Assembly (NCBI GenBank): GCA_963666755.2
Contig: CAXXGW010000008.1
Location: 1 to 64,000, forward strand
Length of the DNA: 64,000 bases
Direction of reading: 5' to 3'
DNA from: CAXXOK01 sp963666755
Lineage (GTDB): Bacteria > Bacillota > Clostridia > Christensenellales > Aristaeellaceae
Positions within the stretch are counted from its first letter, which is position 1. Each line of letters opens with the position of its first letter. The position numbers and the translations under genes are program-made. The notes beneath the pieces were generated by a model. The model did no database searches, was not told the origin of the DNA, and worked only from the letters and a program-made list of their open reading frames with translations. This document shows positions 8,543 through 16,558 of this stretch, in pieces.

Positions 8543-10141
8543 TCATATTTTGATAGTAATTTGTTTAACCCGCCCTGCGCTCCCTTCAGGATTAATATTA
8601 TAATAAATAACATTAAGTTTATCAATTTCAAATTCTAATAAAGCAAATGTGTTTGGCTGGTCACCTTTATCTTTAAGTGCTACTCCTGTGCTACCCAATC
8701 CAAAAACATAGAATTCAAACATATCTTCATCTTTTAAAACTGAACCGCCAACATCCATAGGACGTGAAATTTTTGAAAAAAATTGATTATGTTTATGACC
8801 ATGAAGTAATATCTTGACTTTATAGTCTGTCAACCACCTTGCTAATCGTTCGCAATCAAAAACTGCACTACTTGGATTTTTTATTTCCATGTTATCTTGT
8901 AAACAAGTCGGCAGATAATGGTGATGCATCATCGCAATTCGAATTGCTTTATTAGGCTGACCAGATTTCCAGCCCATCTCAATAGCGGCATTATCTAACT
9001 GTTTTTCTCCTATAAATCCTTGCCCTTGAAATTTATCAAATTGTTGAAATAGAAGACTATTTAAAGATACTACGTCAATTAAAGTTCCATTTTTCATATG
9101 TAGTTTTCTACCACATGAGTAATATTCGTTCGGTGGAATAAAATGGACCTGATTATAAAATTCTTTATACGACTTCGCAGAATCTTCATCTACTCTTCGT
9201 ATTTCTACATTTTCTGTGCTAAATTTAAAGTCGTGATTACCTGGGCAAAAAATAATATTTCTTGATTCTAGTGGCATTGTTAAGGAGCTGTTCATTTCTT
9301 TTAAAAATATATTAGCCATATTATAACCTTCTGGCTCCCCTTGCGTTGTAATATCACCAGATATTAGCAGACCTGCAATTCCAATTTCTTTACTATCGCT
9401 TTCAAGTATTTTATTAATATTGCCCCATAAAGATTTTCTTGTGTCGTTGCTTTTTTCCGGAAATGTTTTATCAGGGAAATGGGTGTCAGACAACCATAAA
9501 ATTTGGTTGCTTTGTACTGGGAAGTAATCTGTTGAAAAATGTTTTGGAGAAAAATGATCGGTATTAAGAAGAATTACTTGATGTTTGGGATCTCCTTCTT
9601 TATATTTTCTAACAAACCAAATTGTTCGATTTTGTTGTATTAATTCTTCAATATCATAGATTTTTTTATTATAAAAACGTGTAAACTTAGATGGTGAATC
9701 CTCAAAAAAATTATCCACACAAATATAAGTTAGATCTGATAATTCTTGCAATTCAATTTCTTCGATGGATAAGAACTTAAACCATGCATAGTATTTTTGA
9801 CTATTATAATACTCAGGTGTATGTTGTGCATCGGGAGAAGGAATCTTATTTACTATTTTGTCCCATTGGATATCAATACAATTTGCTTTATATGCTTTCT
9901 TTCTTCCTGAATCAATTAAATATAGGAAAAAATCCCCTTTTAAAGCCAATCGACAAATATAAGTGAACTCATTTGCCGGCAACTTTTCGCCATCTTTATT
10001 CCACCAGCCCCACCAAACAAATGCCTCATCACCTGTGAACTTATTAATTATCTCTTGATGGTTTTGAATTGTTTCACCTAACCCAGTTACTAAATCTCTA
10101 AACCGAAGTATTAAAGTTTCAAATTCAAATGAAGATGACAT
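8543..10141 (-). CDS. Calcineurin-like metallophosphoesterase with N-terminal 'WWGWW' domain
   Basis: 532 residues. The N-terminal 200 residues form an unassigned domain containing FVWWGWWNKDGEKLP. The C-terminal half is a complete metallophosphoesterase: ILWLSDTHF, LLISGDITT, FCPGNHDF, MMHHHY and LLHGHKHN supply all metal ligands. No signal peptide or membrane helix, so cytoplasmic. Relatives cleave phosphodiesters or phosphomonoesters of nucleotides. The start ATG 10141 has GGAGG 8 nt upstream. The gene is AT-rich and, with the HAD gene, sits between inverted repeat-A copies. The architecture of a sensor-like N-terminal domain plus phosphatase, paired with a second phosphatase, suggests nucleotide signalling or defence; this is inference. 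Confidence 0.8.
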   Translation of the reverse strand: MSSSFEFETLILRFRDLVTGLGETIQNHQEIINKFTGDEAFVWWGWWNKDGEKLPANEFTYICRLALKGDFFLYLIDSGRKKAYKANCIDIQWDKIVNKIPSPDAQHTPEYYNSQKYYAWFKFLSIEEIELQELSDLTYICVDNFFEDSPSKFTRFYNKKIYDIEELIQQNRTIWFVRKYKEGDPKHQVILLNTDHFSPKHFSTDYFPVQSNQILWLSDTHFPDKTFPEKSNDTRKSLWGNINKILESDSKEIGIAGLLISGDITTQGEPEGYNMANIFLKEMNSSLTMPLESRNIIFCPGNHDFKFSTENVEIRRVDEDSAKSYKEFYNQVHFIPPNEYYSCGRKLHMKNGTLIDVVSLNSLLFQQFDKFQGQGFIGEKQLDNAAIEMGWKSGQPNKAIRIAMMHHHYLPTCLQDNMEIKNPSSAVFDCERLARWLTDYKVKILLHGHKHNQFFSKISRPMDVGGSVLKDEDMFEFYVFGLGSTGVALKDKGDQPNTFALLEFEIDKLNVIYYNINPEGSAGRVKQITIKI

Positions 10142-10316
10142 TATTATACCTCCACAATATAAACATAAATAAACTATTTCAGTATCAATTATTTTTTCTT
10201 CCAAGAAGATTAGAAAAAAAGCAAAATTAATGAAACTATTTTGTATTTATTTTAATCATATTAGAAAGTGAAATACAACCCCTAAAGCGTTTTTTAGCAA
10301 ATAAAAGAGGAATTAA

Positions 10317-10478
10317 ATGGCCCCGCGCAGCGGCCGTTTTACGGGGGTAACGGGGATTGTTAAGGGGCCCTAGGGGGAGAATCGGAACTCCCCCTGGGCC
10401 GCCTTAACGAAAAGCCTATAAACTAAATACTATCTCATATAATAATTCCATGGTAGATGAACAACTCCAAAAGGTCCC
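10317..10478 (+). repeat. Dispersed repeat A, copy 2, right border of AT-rich cassette
   Basis: Starts CCCCGCGCAGCGGCCG and matches copy 1 in inverted orientation over about 150 bp. It includes a long imperfect stem-loop at 10359-10408 (GTTAAGG...CCTTAAC ends). Together with copy 1 it brackets 2.67 kb holding only the metallophosphoesterase and HAD genes. Confidence 0.75.
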
Positions 10479-10504
10479 GCTGCCATTTTCTCCCGTCCAG
10501 GCGC

Positions 10505-10612
10505 GGAGGGAAATCGGAATCCCCCCTGGGCCGCCTTAACGAAAAGCCTATGAACCAAATACTATCTCATATAATAATTCCATGGCAGGTGAACAACACC
10601 AAAAAAGCTTTG
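10505..10612 (+). repeat. Dispersed repeat A, copy 3 (partial, tandem to copy 2)
   Basis: A partial second copy directly after copy 2 in the same direction. It shares the right half (AACGAAAAGCCTATGAAC, ATACTATCTCATATAATAAT, GTGAACAACACCAA) but lacks the left end. Confidence 0.65.
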
Positions 10613-10646
10613 CTTTACGCAGATGTGCGCAGAAACCCAAAAAGAG

Positions 10647-10684
10647 CCAGCGGCTAAGTATCTCTCTTAACCGCTGGTTTTATC
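10647..10684. terminator. Bidirectional rho-independent terminator
   Basis: CCAGCGGCTAAG / CTTAACCGCTGG stem with one mismatch and a 7-nt loop. TTTT follows on the plus strand and CTCTTTTT on the minus strand. It ends the minus-strand dehydrogenase gene at 10701. Confidence 0.8.
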
Positions 10685-10700
10685 AACTCAAATCTTTTAA

Positions 10701-11666
10701 TTAATACCCTTTATCCATATCCACAATATGCGTTAGCTTCTCTCCCGTGAGATACCGCTTCAGATTCTCATAGAATATCTCAAACCTTCTGTCGATGTTC
10801 GTCGGCGAGAACCCGGACGAGTGCGGCGTGATGATCACGTTCTCCATCTCCCATAACGGGCTGCCGCTTGGCAATGGCTCGGGCGACGTTGCGTCCAGCC
10901 CCGCCCCCGCGATCCGCTTTTCCCGCAGCGCCTTTATAAGCGCGTCCTGGTCGACGATGTCGCCGCGGGCGATGTTGATGAAAAAACTGCCCGGCTTCAT
11001 TTTGCGCAATCTTTCTTCCGTGATGATGCCTTTCGTCGTGCCCGTGTGCGGCAGCGCGATGACGACGTAATCCGACTTTGCCATGACCGTGTCGATGCCG
11101 TCCTCGCCGTACAGCTCGTCCACGAATTCCGGCTTATGATCCGGCGTGCGCTTTACGGCCAGCACCGTTGCGCCGAAACCTTTCGCCCCTTTCGCGATTT
11201 GCGAGCCGATATCGCCGAGGCCGATGATCCCGATCGCCGAACCGCAGAAATCCGCGCGGTTCAGCTTCCTGTCCCATTTCTTTTCTGCCCTGTTCTTGAA
11301 ATGATAGTAAAAATTCTTGTTGAACGCGAATATCATGCCGAACACGTGCTCCGCGATCGGCATGCCGTATACGCCGCTGCAGTTCGTCAGGATAAAATTC
11401 TCATTGCGGAATAAGCTCTTATCGGTATATCCGTCCGCCCCGGCGCTCGGAAGCTGCATCCATTTCAGGCTGTCCGATTCCCGTATATACTCACGCTTCG
11501 GCCTCCCGATGATGATCTCGGCGTCCTTCACCATAGCGGGGGTGGCTTCCTCCCGCGGCACGGCGGTGACGGACGCGTCCGGCGCGATCTCCCGTATGCG
11601 CTCCAGCTTTTCGCCGTTTACGTCAAAGTCAAAACTTGTTAAAAACAATATGTTCAAACTCTTCAT
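10701..11666 (-). CDS. D-isomer-specific 2-hydroxyacid dehydrogenase (paralogue 1)
   Basis: 321 residues. NAD(P)-dependent reduction of 2-oxoacids or oxidation of 2-hydroxyacids in the cytoplasm. Rossmann motif GIIGLGDIG at about 145-153. The catalytic set is visible: Arg in NIARGDIVDQ, Glu in SPEPLP, His in ITPHSSGFSP. ATG 11666 was preferred to the ATG 12 nt earlier because GAGG then lies 7 nt upstream. It is a close paralogue of 13004-13960; a plus-strand lipoprotein gene lies between them. The substrate is unknown; the LarA-like and UxaA-like neighbours suggest a hydroxy- or sugar-acid route. Confidence 0.88.
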   Translation of the reverse strand: MKSLNILFLTSFDFDVNGEKLERIREIAPDASVTAVPREEATPAMVKDAEIIIGRPKREYIRESDSLKWMQLPSAGADGYTDKSLFRNENFILTNCSGVYGMPIAEHVFGMIFAFNKNFYYHFKNRAEKKWDRKLNRADFCGSAIGIIGLGDIGSQIAKGAKGFGATVLAVKRTPDHKPEFVDELYGEDGIDTVMAKSDYVVIALPHTGTTKGIITEERLRKMKPGSFFINIARGDIVDQDALIKALREKRIAGAGLDATSPEPLPSGSPLWEMENVIITPHSSGFSPTNIDRRFEIFYENLKRYLTGEKLTHIVDMDKGY

Positions 11667-11960
11667 GGCAAACCTCATTGATTCTATTTTTGCGGCCCAT
11701 CAAAAAAGCCCTTCCCCTTTTTACCACAGTTTCCCGTTTTCGTCAAACGGCCTGTTAAAATTTGACTTTTTTCACTTTTGCCAGCAAACTGCGGCTCCAG
11801 CCGTCATTACACCAGGTTTTTGACAAATATGGGTTCTGCGTATTATGATGGAAGTACGGAAAGTTAAATGCTGCAAACACATAAAAAATCCATGTCATCT
11901 TCTGTATTTTCATTTATCCAGATTAAAAGTCAAATAAGCCGGCGAATAAGGAGGAAACCC

Positions 11961-12878
11961 ATGAAAAAAGCAATTGTGATCCTTTTGATTGTCGTTCTGT
12001 GCTTCCCGTTTGCATCGTGCCGCGATCCGGCTGCCGTTTGGGATAAAATCCCTCAGAATTCCCAGGCATCTTCCGTAACGCAACCCCCTCCTTCCGCTTC
12101 GCAAAAACCTGCTGTCACGAAGGGGCCTGCCGCAACGGAGCGGGTTGCCCCGGCAGTGCAGTCCGGTCCGGCTTCATACAGCCTTGCGCATTATCGCGAG
12201 GTGTACGCCAACCCGGATGCCTATAAAGGAAAAACATACGAAAGCCTGTTTCAGGTGGTCAGCGGCAAACAGCAGGTTGAAGGCGCTTCCGTCTATTATG
12301 CGAACGGGTTCACCGGCAACAGCGGCATCAACGCGACTACCATCCTGCATTTCAAAAGTATGGAAGCGCCGGAGCTCTCCGCAAATGAGGTCGTGTATGC
12401 GCGCGGAACTGTTGAAGGGAAAGGGTTCCTCTCCGACGGCAAAGGAAATTCGATCGACGCCATGTGGCTGGACGTCACCTCTATCGAATATGACATATCA
12501 AAAGCAAATATCACCGCGCAAACCAAAGAGTTTACGTTTGCAGAAGGCGAGGTTGTTGCAAAAAACGATACGCTTTCCATTGAAATAACTTCGCTGAATT
12601 TTACCAAGGATAACCTGATGCTGAACGCTAAGACTGCCGACACCTCCGTGAAAACTATGGAAACGTATTTATTTCAAATCATCATACATCAGAACGGGTA
12701 TTTCGCATGGTATCCCGGCTGCGATATCTATATACAACCGAACGGGAGCATGGCCTATGACAGCGTGCCGTTCCCGGTGATGGACGGCACAAAAGACATC
12801 ACGATAAACTTCGTGCCTTTTGGCGAAGACGGCGGCCTCCTTTATGAACCGCTGACAGTTGCTGTCAAGCTCAGCTGA
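11961..12878 (+). CDS. Predicted lipoprotein, unknown function
   Basis: 305 residues. N-terminal signal peptide ending in a lipobox-like FASC (Cys about residue 20), then a Ser/Pro/Thr/Ala-rich linker (about 30-70), typical of a surface-anchored lipoprotein, then a beta-rich region without recognised domain. The residue 75-180 region (YKGKTYESLFQVVSG..., GTVEGKGFLSDG) has the look of an OB-like fold. ATG 11961 has AAGGAGG 6 nt upstream; the longer frame from 11868 lacks one. Its minus-strand neighbours on both sides suggest it is transcribed alone. Confidence 0.65.
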   Translation: MKKAIVILLIVVLCFPFASCRDPAAVWDKIPQNSQASSVTQPPPSASQKPAVTKGPAATERVAPAVQSGPASYSLAHYREVYANPDAYKGKTYESLFQVVSGKQQVEGASVYYANGFTGNSGINATTILHFKSMEAPELSANEVVYARGTVEGKGFLSDGKGNSIDAMWLDVTSIEYDISKANITAQTKEFTFAEGEVVAKNDTLSIEITSLNFTKDNLMLNAKTADTSVKTMETYLFQIIIHQNGYFAWYPGCDIYIQPNGSMAYDSVPFPVMDGTKDITINFVPFGEDGGLLYEPLTVAVKLS

Positions 12879-12896
12879 TAAAAAGAGGAACGCACA

Positions 12897-12935
12897 AAAA
12901 AGCGGTTAAGCTGTAAAACTTAACTGCTTTTTTAA
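12897..12935. terminator. Bidirectional terminator between convergent genes
   Basis: AGCGGTTAAG / CTTAACTGCT stem with an 8-nt loop, flanked by AAAAAA and TTTTTT. It serves the lipoprotein gene (plus) and the dehydrogenase gene ending at 13004 (minus). Confidence 0.85.
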
Positions 12936-13003
12936 TCCTGCCCTGGAAAATCGAAGCGGGACGACTTAGCGCAGCGAGCGAAGTCCCCCTCGGACTTTTT
13001 TTC

Positions 13004-13960
13004 TTAATACCCCTCGTCCATGTTCACGAGTTCAATCAGTTCCTCACCGGCGAGGTAGCGCCGCAGGTTTTCATTGAAGATCATAAACCGCCCGTCCATG
13101 TTCGTCGGCGAGAAGCCCGAGGAATGCGGCGTGATGATCACGTTGTCCATGTCCCATAGCGGGCTGTCATTCGGCAGCGGCTCTGGCGACGTCGCGTCCA
13201 GCCCCGCGCCCGCGATCCATTTTTCCCTGAGTGCCTTGACGAGCGCATCCTGATCAATGAGATCCCCGCGCGCGATATTGACGAAGAAGCTCGTCGGCTT
13301 CATCTTTTTGAGCCGTTCCTCGCCTATGATCCCTTTCGTTTTAGGTGTGTCCGGCAGCGCAAGCACGACGTAATCGGATAGAGACAGCACTTCGTCGATG
13401 CCGTCCTCACCGTAGAGCGCGTCAACAAACTCCGGCTTTTCCCCCGGCATCCGTTTCACGGCGAGCACCCGCGCGCCCCATGCGTGCGCCCTCTTTGCGA
13501 CTTCGGCCCCGATATCGCCGAGGCCAAGGACGCCGAACGTCGCGCCGTAGATATCGCCGACGTTGCGCACCCTGCTCCATCCGCGTATCACCTTGTTCTG
13601 CATGTGGAGGAACAAATTTTTGTTGTGCGCAAGGATCATGCAGAAGACATGCTCGGCGATCGGTATGCCGAATACGCCGAATATGTTCGTGACGATGGGC
13701 AGCGGTTCGCGGTACAGGCTCCTTTTTCCCCACATGTCCGCGCCCGCGGTCGGGAGCTGCAGCCACTTTAAGTTCACCGCCGCGTCCAGTATGGGGCGTT
13801 TCGGCAGCCCGAACAGAATCTCGGCGTCCTTCACCATTTCAGGTGTCACTTCGTCCTGGTTTGTCACGGCGAGTTCGGCATCCGGCGCGACTGCCCTGAC
13901 GTCCGCAAGATTCTTTTCACTTGCCATAAAGTCATAGCTGAGAATGATGACAATCTTCAT
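13004..13960 (-). CDS. D-isomer-specific 2-hydroxyacid dehydrogenase (paralogue 2)
   Basis: 318 residues, with the same domain order as the gene at 10701: GVLGLGDIG dinucleotide motif, NIARGDLIDQ (Arg), SPEPLP (Glu), ITPHSSGFSP (His). The two share long identical blocks such as AGAGLDATSPEPLP and the C-terminal MDxGY, so they arose by duplication. ATG 13960 has AAAGGAG 6 nt upstream. An upstream lipoprotein gene on the same strand ends 56 nt before it. Substrate not predictable; the family includes phosphoglycerate, lactate and glyoxylate/hydroxypyruvate reductases. Confidence 0.88.
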   Translation of the reverse strand: MKIVIILSYDFMASEKNLADVRAVAPDAELAVTNQDEVTPEMVKDAEILFGLPKRPILDAAVNLKWLQLPTAGADMWGKRSLYREPLPIVTNIFGVFGIPIAEHVFCMILAHNKNLFLHMQNKVIRGWSRVRNVGDIYGATFGVLGLGDIGAEVAKRAHAWGARVLAVKRMPGEKPEFVDALYGEDGIDEVLSLSDYVVLALPDTPKTKGIIGEERLKKMKPTSFFVNIARGDLIDQDALVKALREKWIAGAGLDATSPEPLPNDSPLWDMDNVIITPHSSGFSPTNMDGRFMIFNENLRRYLAGEELIELVNMDEGY

Positions 13961-14016
13961 TTTTTCTCCTTTCAACAAAAGACAGAGGCCTTGTTTTTGC
14001 TTCAATCTTATTTAAA

Positions 14017-14484
14017 TTATTTATTTTTACTTTTCTGGCATATAACATAAAGAATGTTTTTTTTATTATCCAAATTTAATTGAACCCAATATTTCCCGTC
14101 TTTAGAATATGCTCCAAACTCTTCGCTTGATTCATACTTAACGTCTTCAAAGCCCATCTCTTTACATTGTGAGATATAAGCTTCGTACTCACCGTCCGCA
14201 TAGCCCGTCACTTCAAATATGTAAGCCTTTCCTCCATCACCATCAGTAATGGTAACTTTGCCATTAGCAAATATCGAAGCAGGATCCGGGATCATCCCTG
14301 CATATTTGACATCAGGTTGGACCGACACTTCGGTCTTTACAGGCGCTGTACTTAGCGTTTCCTGACTTGACTCCGGAGTCGACATGTCTGGTTTGTAGTT
14401 CGGATTAGGAGGCGCGGCCTCCATAGCACAAGCGGTACATAATAGTACCAATATAATAATCATTAAACCTAAAATTTTCTTCAT
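14017..14484 (-). CDS. Small predicted lipoprotein, unknown function
   Basis: 155 residues. Signal peptide with lipobox CTAC (Cys about 18), Pro/Ser-rich linker (about 22-60), then a compact C-terminal domain with the pattern YADGEYEAYISQCKEMGFEDV...YWVQLNLDNKKNILYVIC. Extracytoplasmic and membrane-anchored. ATG 14484 has AAAGGAGG 9 nt upstream; the 9-residue longer frame is less likely. It may be co-transcribed with the downstream dehydrogenase. I do not recognise the family with confidence. Confidence 0.65.
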   Translation of the reverse strand: MKKILGLMIIILVLLCTACAMEAAPPNPNYKPDMSTPESSQETLSTAPVKTEVSVQPDVKYAGMIPDPASIFANGKVTITDGDGGKAYIFEVTGYADGEYEAYISQCKEMGFEDVKYESSEEFGAYSKDGKYWVQLNLDNKKNILYVICQKSKNK

Positions 14485-14845
14485 TTTTTGTCCTCCTTTC
14501 AATTTGTACAATCAAATTAGCCGTGTCCGTTACTCGTATGAGTATCAAGATAAGCCATACCCCACTCGTACAAAGCACTAATATTAAATCTTTTATTAAT
14601 CCTCCTATTATTCATGGTGCGCTTCCTGTATTTAATACGGACATGCCTATGCATGAAGCCTATGGCCGCAGAACATTCCGCCGCCGTGGTTTCAAACAAT
14701 TATATTTTTTTCTTATTAAATGGATATCTGATGAAACAATGAAAACATACAATCAGGTTTAATACTTGCAAGTCTATTCAGGCACGCCGTTTGCGTCCCC
14801 AACATTCTGTTTTCCTGTCAACTAAAAAAGGAATCTATTCCTTTT
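14485..14845. other. Intergenic, no convincing gene
   Basis: 361 bp, moderately AT-rich. Frames of about 60-80 codons exist on both strands without ribosome binding site or recognisable motifs. No clear terminator for the LarA-like gene that ends at 14846. Confidence 0.4.
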
Positions 14846-16123
14846 TTACCATAGATTCCCGTTTTCGTCAAACGCCATGTACGCTGGTTCGCCTTCGATC
14901 ACTATGTCCGGGTGCCGCCTCGCTTCGCCGAGCATCGCTTCCGAGATCAGGATATGCTCGATATGCAGCGTGTCCTGTATCCGTATGATCCGCGGGTTTT
15001 CCCTGTCGCCTTGCGTCATGCACCGGATGCAGATCTGTATTGCTTCCCTGTCGCTGCTTAAGATGGCCGGAACCTTCAAAGCGTTCAAACACGTTGTCGT
15101 GATCGCGTTGGGGTACGTCATCTCAAAATCCATTTTATCGAACAGCCGCTTCGTCGTCGCGTGCGCGCCCGCGATGCCCATCGCGCAGCCGTGCGTTTCG
15201 TCCGTGAGGTCGAGTATCACGACGTATTCCTTCTGCAGCCCGCCGGACGCGTACGGCGTGATGAACGTTCCCGTGATGTTGGAATCGGCCCCGTCGCCGC
15301 TGATGTTCTTGCCTATCTTGTCAATGATCAGTATATCCGCCGAATCGAAATAAAGCCGCGGCATCAGCGTATACGCTTCCTTTAATAGTTCCGGCTCGAC
15401 CGTTTCGATCTCATCAGGCATCATGGAAACGAGCCTGTACGTCTCATCGACGGCGTTCTCGATCGTCGCCAGCGCAAACAACACATTGGAATGTTTCAGG
15501 ATCGCCCTGCCGAACAGCGGAACGAGATGGGCCATGTACTTAAATCCCGCGGCATGGCAGACCTCGGCGCCGTGCTGCTTGCCAAGCCCGATCGTCATCA
15601 TCTTCATGATGCCGCTTTCGAATTTCCCGCGGAAGCCCGTATGCGGCTTGACGCGCCCGCAGACGATGATGCCGTCCGCTTCGGCGGCAAACTTATCGAT
15701 GAACACGGGATGGCCTTCCCCGGTCAGACCGATCTGCTTAGTTTCCATCGTGGCAAGCACGGGACAGCCCATCGTTTCCTCGGTCACGTTGTAGCTTTTA
15801 AGCACTTCCCGCTGGCCTTCGGCCGTCGCGCCGCCGTGGCTGCCCATGGCCGGTACAATGAACGGCTTTCCGCCCTGCCGCTTTATGAAATCAGCGATGC
15901 CTTTCGTGATCACGTCGATGTTCGCAACGCCCCGGCTGCCGCACGTGATCGCGATCCGCATGCCGGGCTTGACCGCCGCCACGATTTCGGGCTTATTCAG
16001 CTGGGCGAACACCGCGCCGTATATTTTATCTTTCGGGATACCGTCTTTATTGAAAAGCTGCCCCACTTTCACCATTTTAGGGAGTTCTACATCTTTGAGC
16101 AGCTCAGAAACAACGCCTGCCAA
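14846..16123 (-). CDS. LarA-family (DUF2088) protein, divergent subfamily, paralogue 1
   Basis: 425 residues, cytoplasmic. LarA-like layout: AITCGSRGVANI (the Arg of the N-terminal motif), PAMGSHGGAT (catalytic-type His), VKPHTGFRGKFESGIMKM and IGLGKQHGAEVCH. The classical LarA loop PHxxAGFSGGxKxxxPG, whose Lys carries the nickel-pincer cofactor, is replaced by PHTGFRGKFESG, so nickel-dependent racemase activity is not assured. Start is TTG 16123 with AGGAGG about 8 nt upstream. It lies between hydroxyacid dehydrogenase genes and a UxaA-family dehydratase and is a paralogue of 18822-20084, which supports a role on a 2-hydroxyacid or sugar acid. Confidence 0.75.
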   Translation of the reverse strand: MAGVVSELLKDVELPKMVKVGQLFNKDGIPKDKIYGAVFAQLNKPEIVAAVKPGMRIAITCGSRGVANIDVITKGIADFIKRQGGKPFIVPAMGSHGGATAEGQREVLKSYNVTEETMGCPVLATMETKQIGLTGEGHPVFIDKFAAEADGIIVCGRVKPHTGFRGKFESGIMKMMTIGLGKQHGAEVCHAAGFKYMAHLVPLFGRAILKHSNVLFALATIENAVDETYRLVSMMPDEIETVEPELLKEAYTLMPRLYFDSADILIIDKIGKNISGDGADSNITGTFITPYASGGLQKEYVVILDLTDETHGCAMGIAGAHATTKRLFDKMDFEMTYPNAITTTCLNALKVPAILSSDREAIQICIRCMTQGDRENPRIIRIQDTLHIEHILISEAMLGEARRHPDIVIEGEPAYMAFDENGNLW

Positions 16124-16195
16124 ATAAACTGCCTCCTGTGCATTCCATATTTATTTTATTAATACAGAGAAATGAATTCATTTATTGCTCCGGAG

Positions 16196-16522
16196 TCAGG
16201 CCGAAGCGCGTTCTGAGGATTGTGCCGCTTCCTCTTCGGGTACGGTAACCCGTATACGGCTGCCGTCTTTGAGTTCGGTAAAGGCATTGCCGATCAGGGA
16301 AATATACCCGTTTTTCTTCCGCAGCGCAACCGTCCGAATCGGAAATGCCGTCTCCCCCTGGGACCTGACAAGATTCGGGCCATAGAAATCGACCGGCTGC
16401 CAGAACGCAGGCGAAACGGCGGTAAAAACAACGTAGGGAACGGTCTTGACCGTTCCGGCCTTTGCGGCCGCGACATTGCAGCAGGCGGAAGGGGCAAGCC
16501 CCTTCCCTACGGCGTTGGACAA
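16196..16522 (-). CDS. Doubtful small ORF, N-terminus derived from a REP-like element
   Basis: 108-codon frame. The first about 35 codons are translated from the bipartite REP-like element at 16433-16510. The rest (AVSPAFWQPVDFYGPNLVRS..., LKDGSRIRVTVPEEE) looks protein-like but matches nothing I recognise. No Shine-Dalgarno at 16522. It could be the tail of a decayed gene disrupted by the repeat, or chance. Confidence 0.2.
   Translation of the reverse strand: MSNAVGKGLAPSACCNVAAAKAGTVKTVPYVVFTAVSPAFWQPVDFYGPNLVRSQGETAFPIRTVALRKKNGYISLIGNAFTELKDGSRIRVTVPEEEAAQSSERASA
16433..16510. repeat. Bipartite REP-like element
   Basis: Begins GTAGGGAACGGTC and ends CCCCTTCCCTAC. It contains two palindromes, GGAACGGTCTTGACCGTTCC and GGAAGGGGCAAGCCCCTTCC, separated by about 35 bp. 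Confidence 0.75.
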
Positions 16523-16558
16523 ACTGCACTTTTCTTGATAAGTCCCCTCTCGGAATGT

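Noticed and set aside
16182..16529. 115-codon minus-strand ORF in a second frame
   Set aside because: Composition is Arg/Gly/Cys-biased shadow of the REP-like element and its flank; the alternative 108-codon frame is only marginally better.
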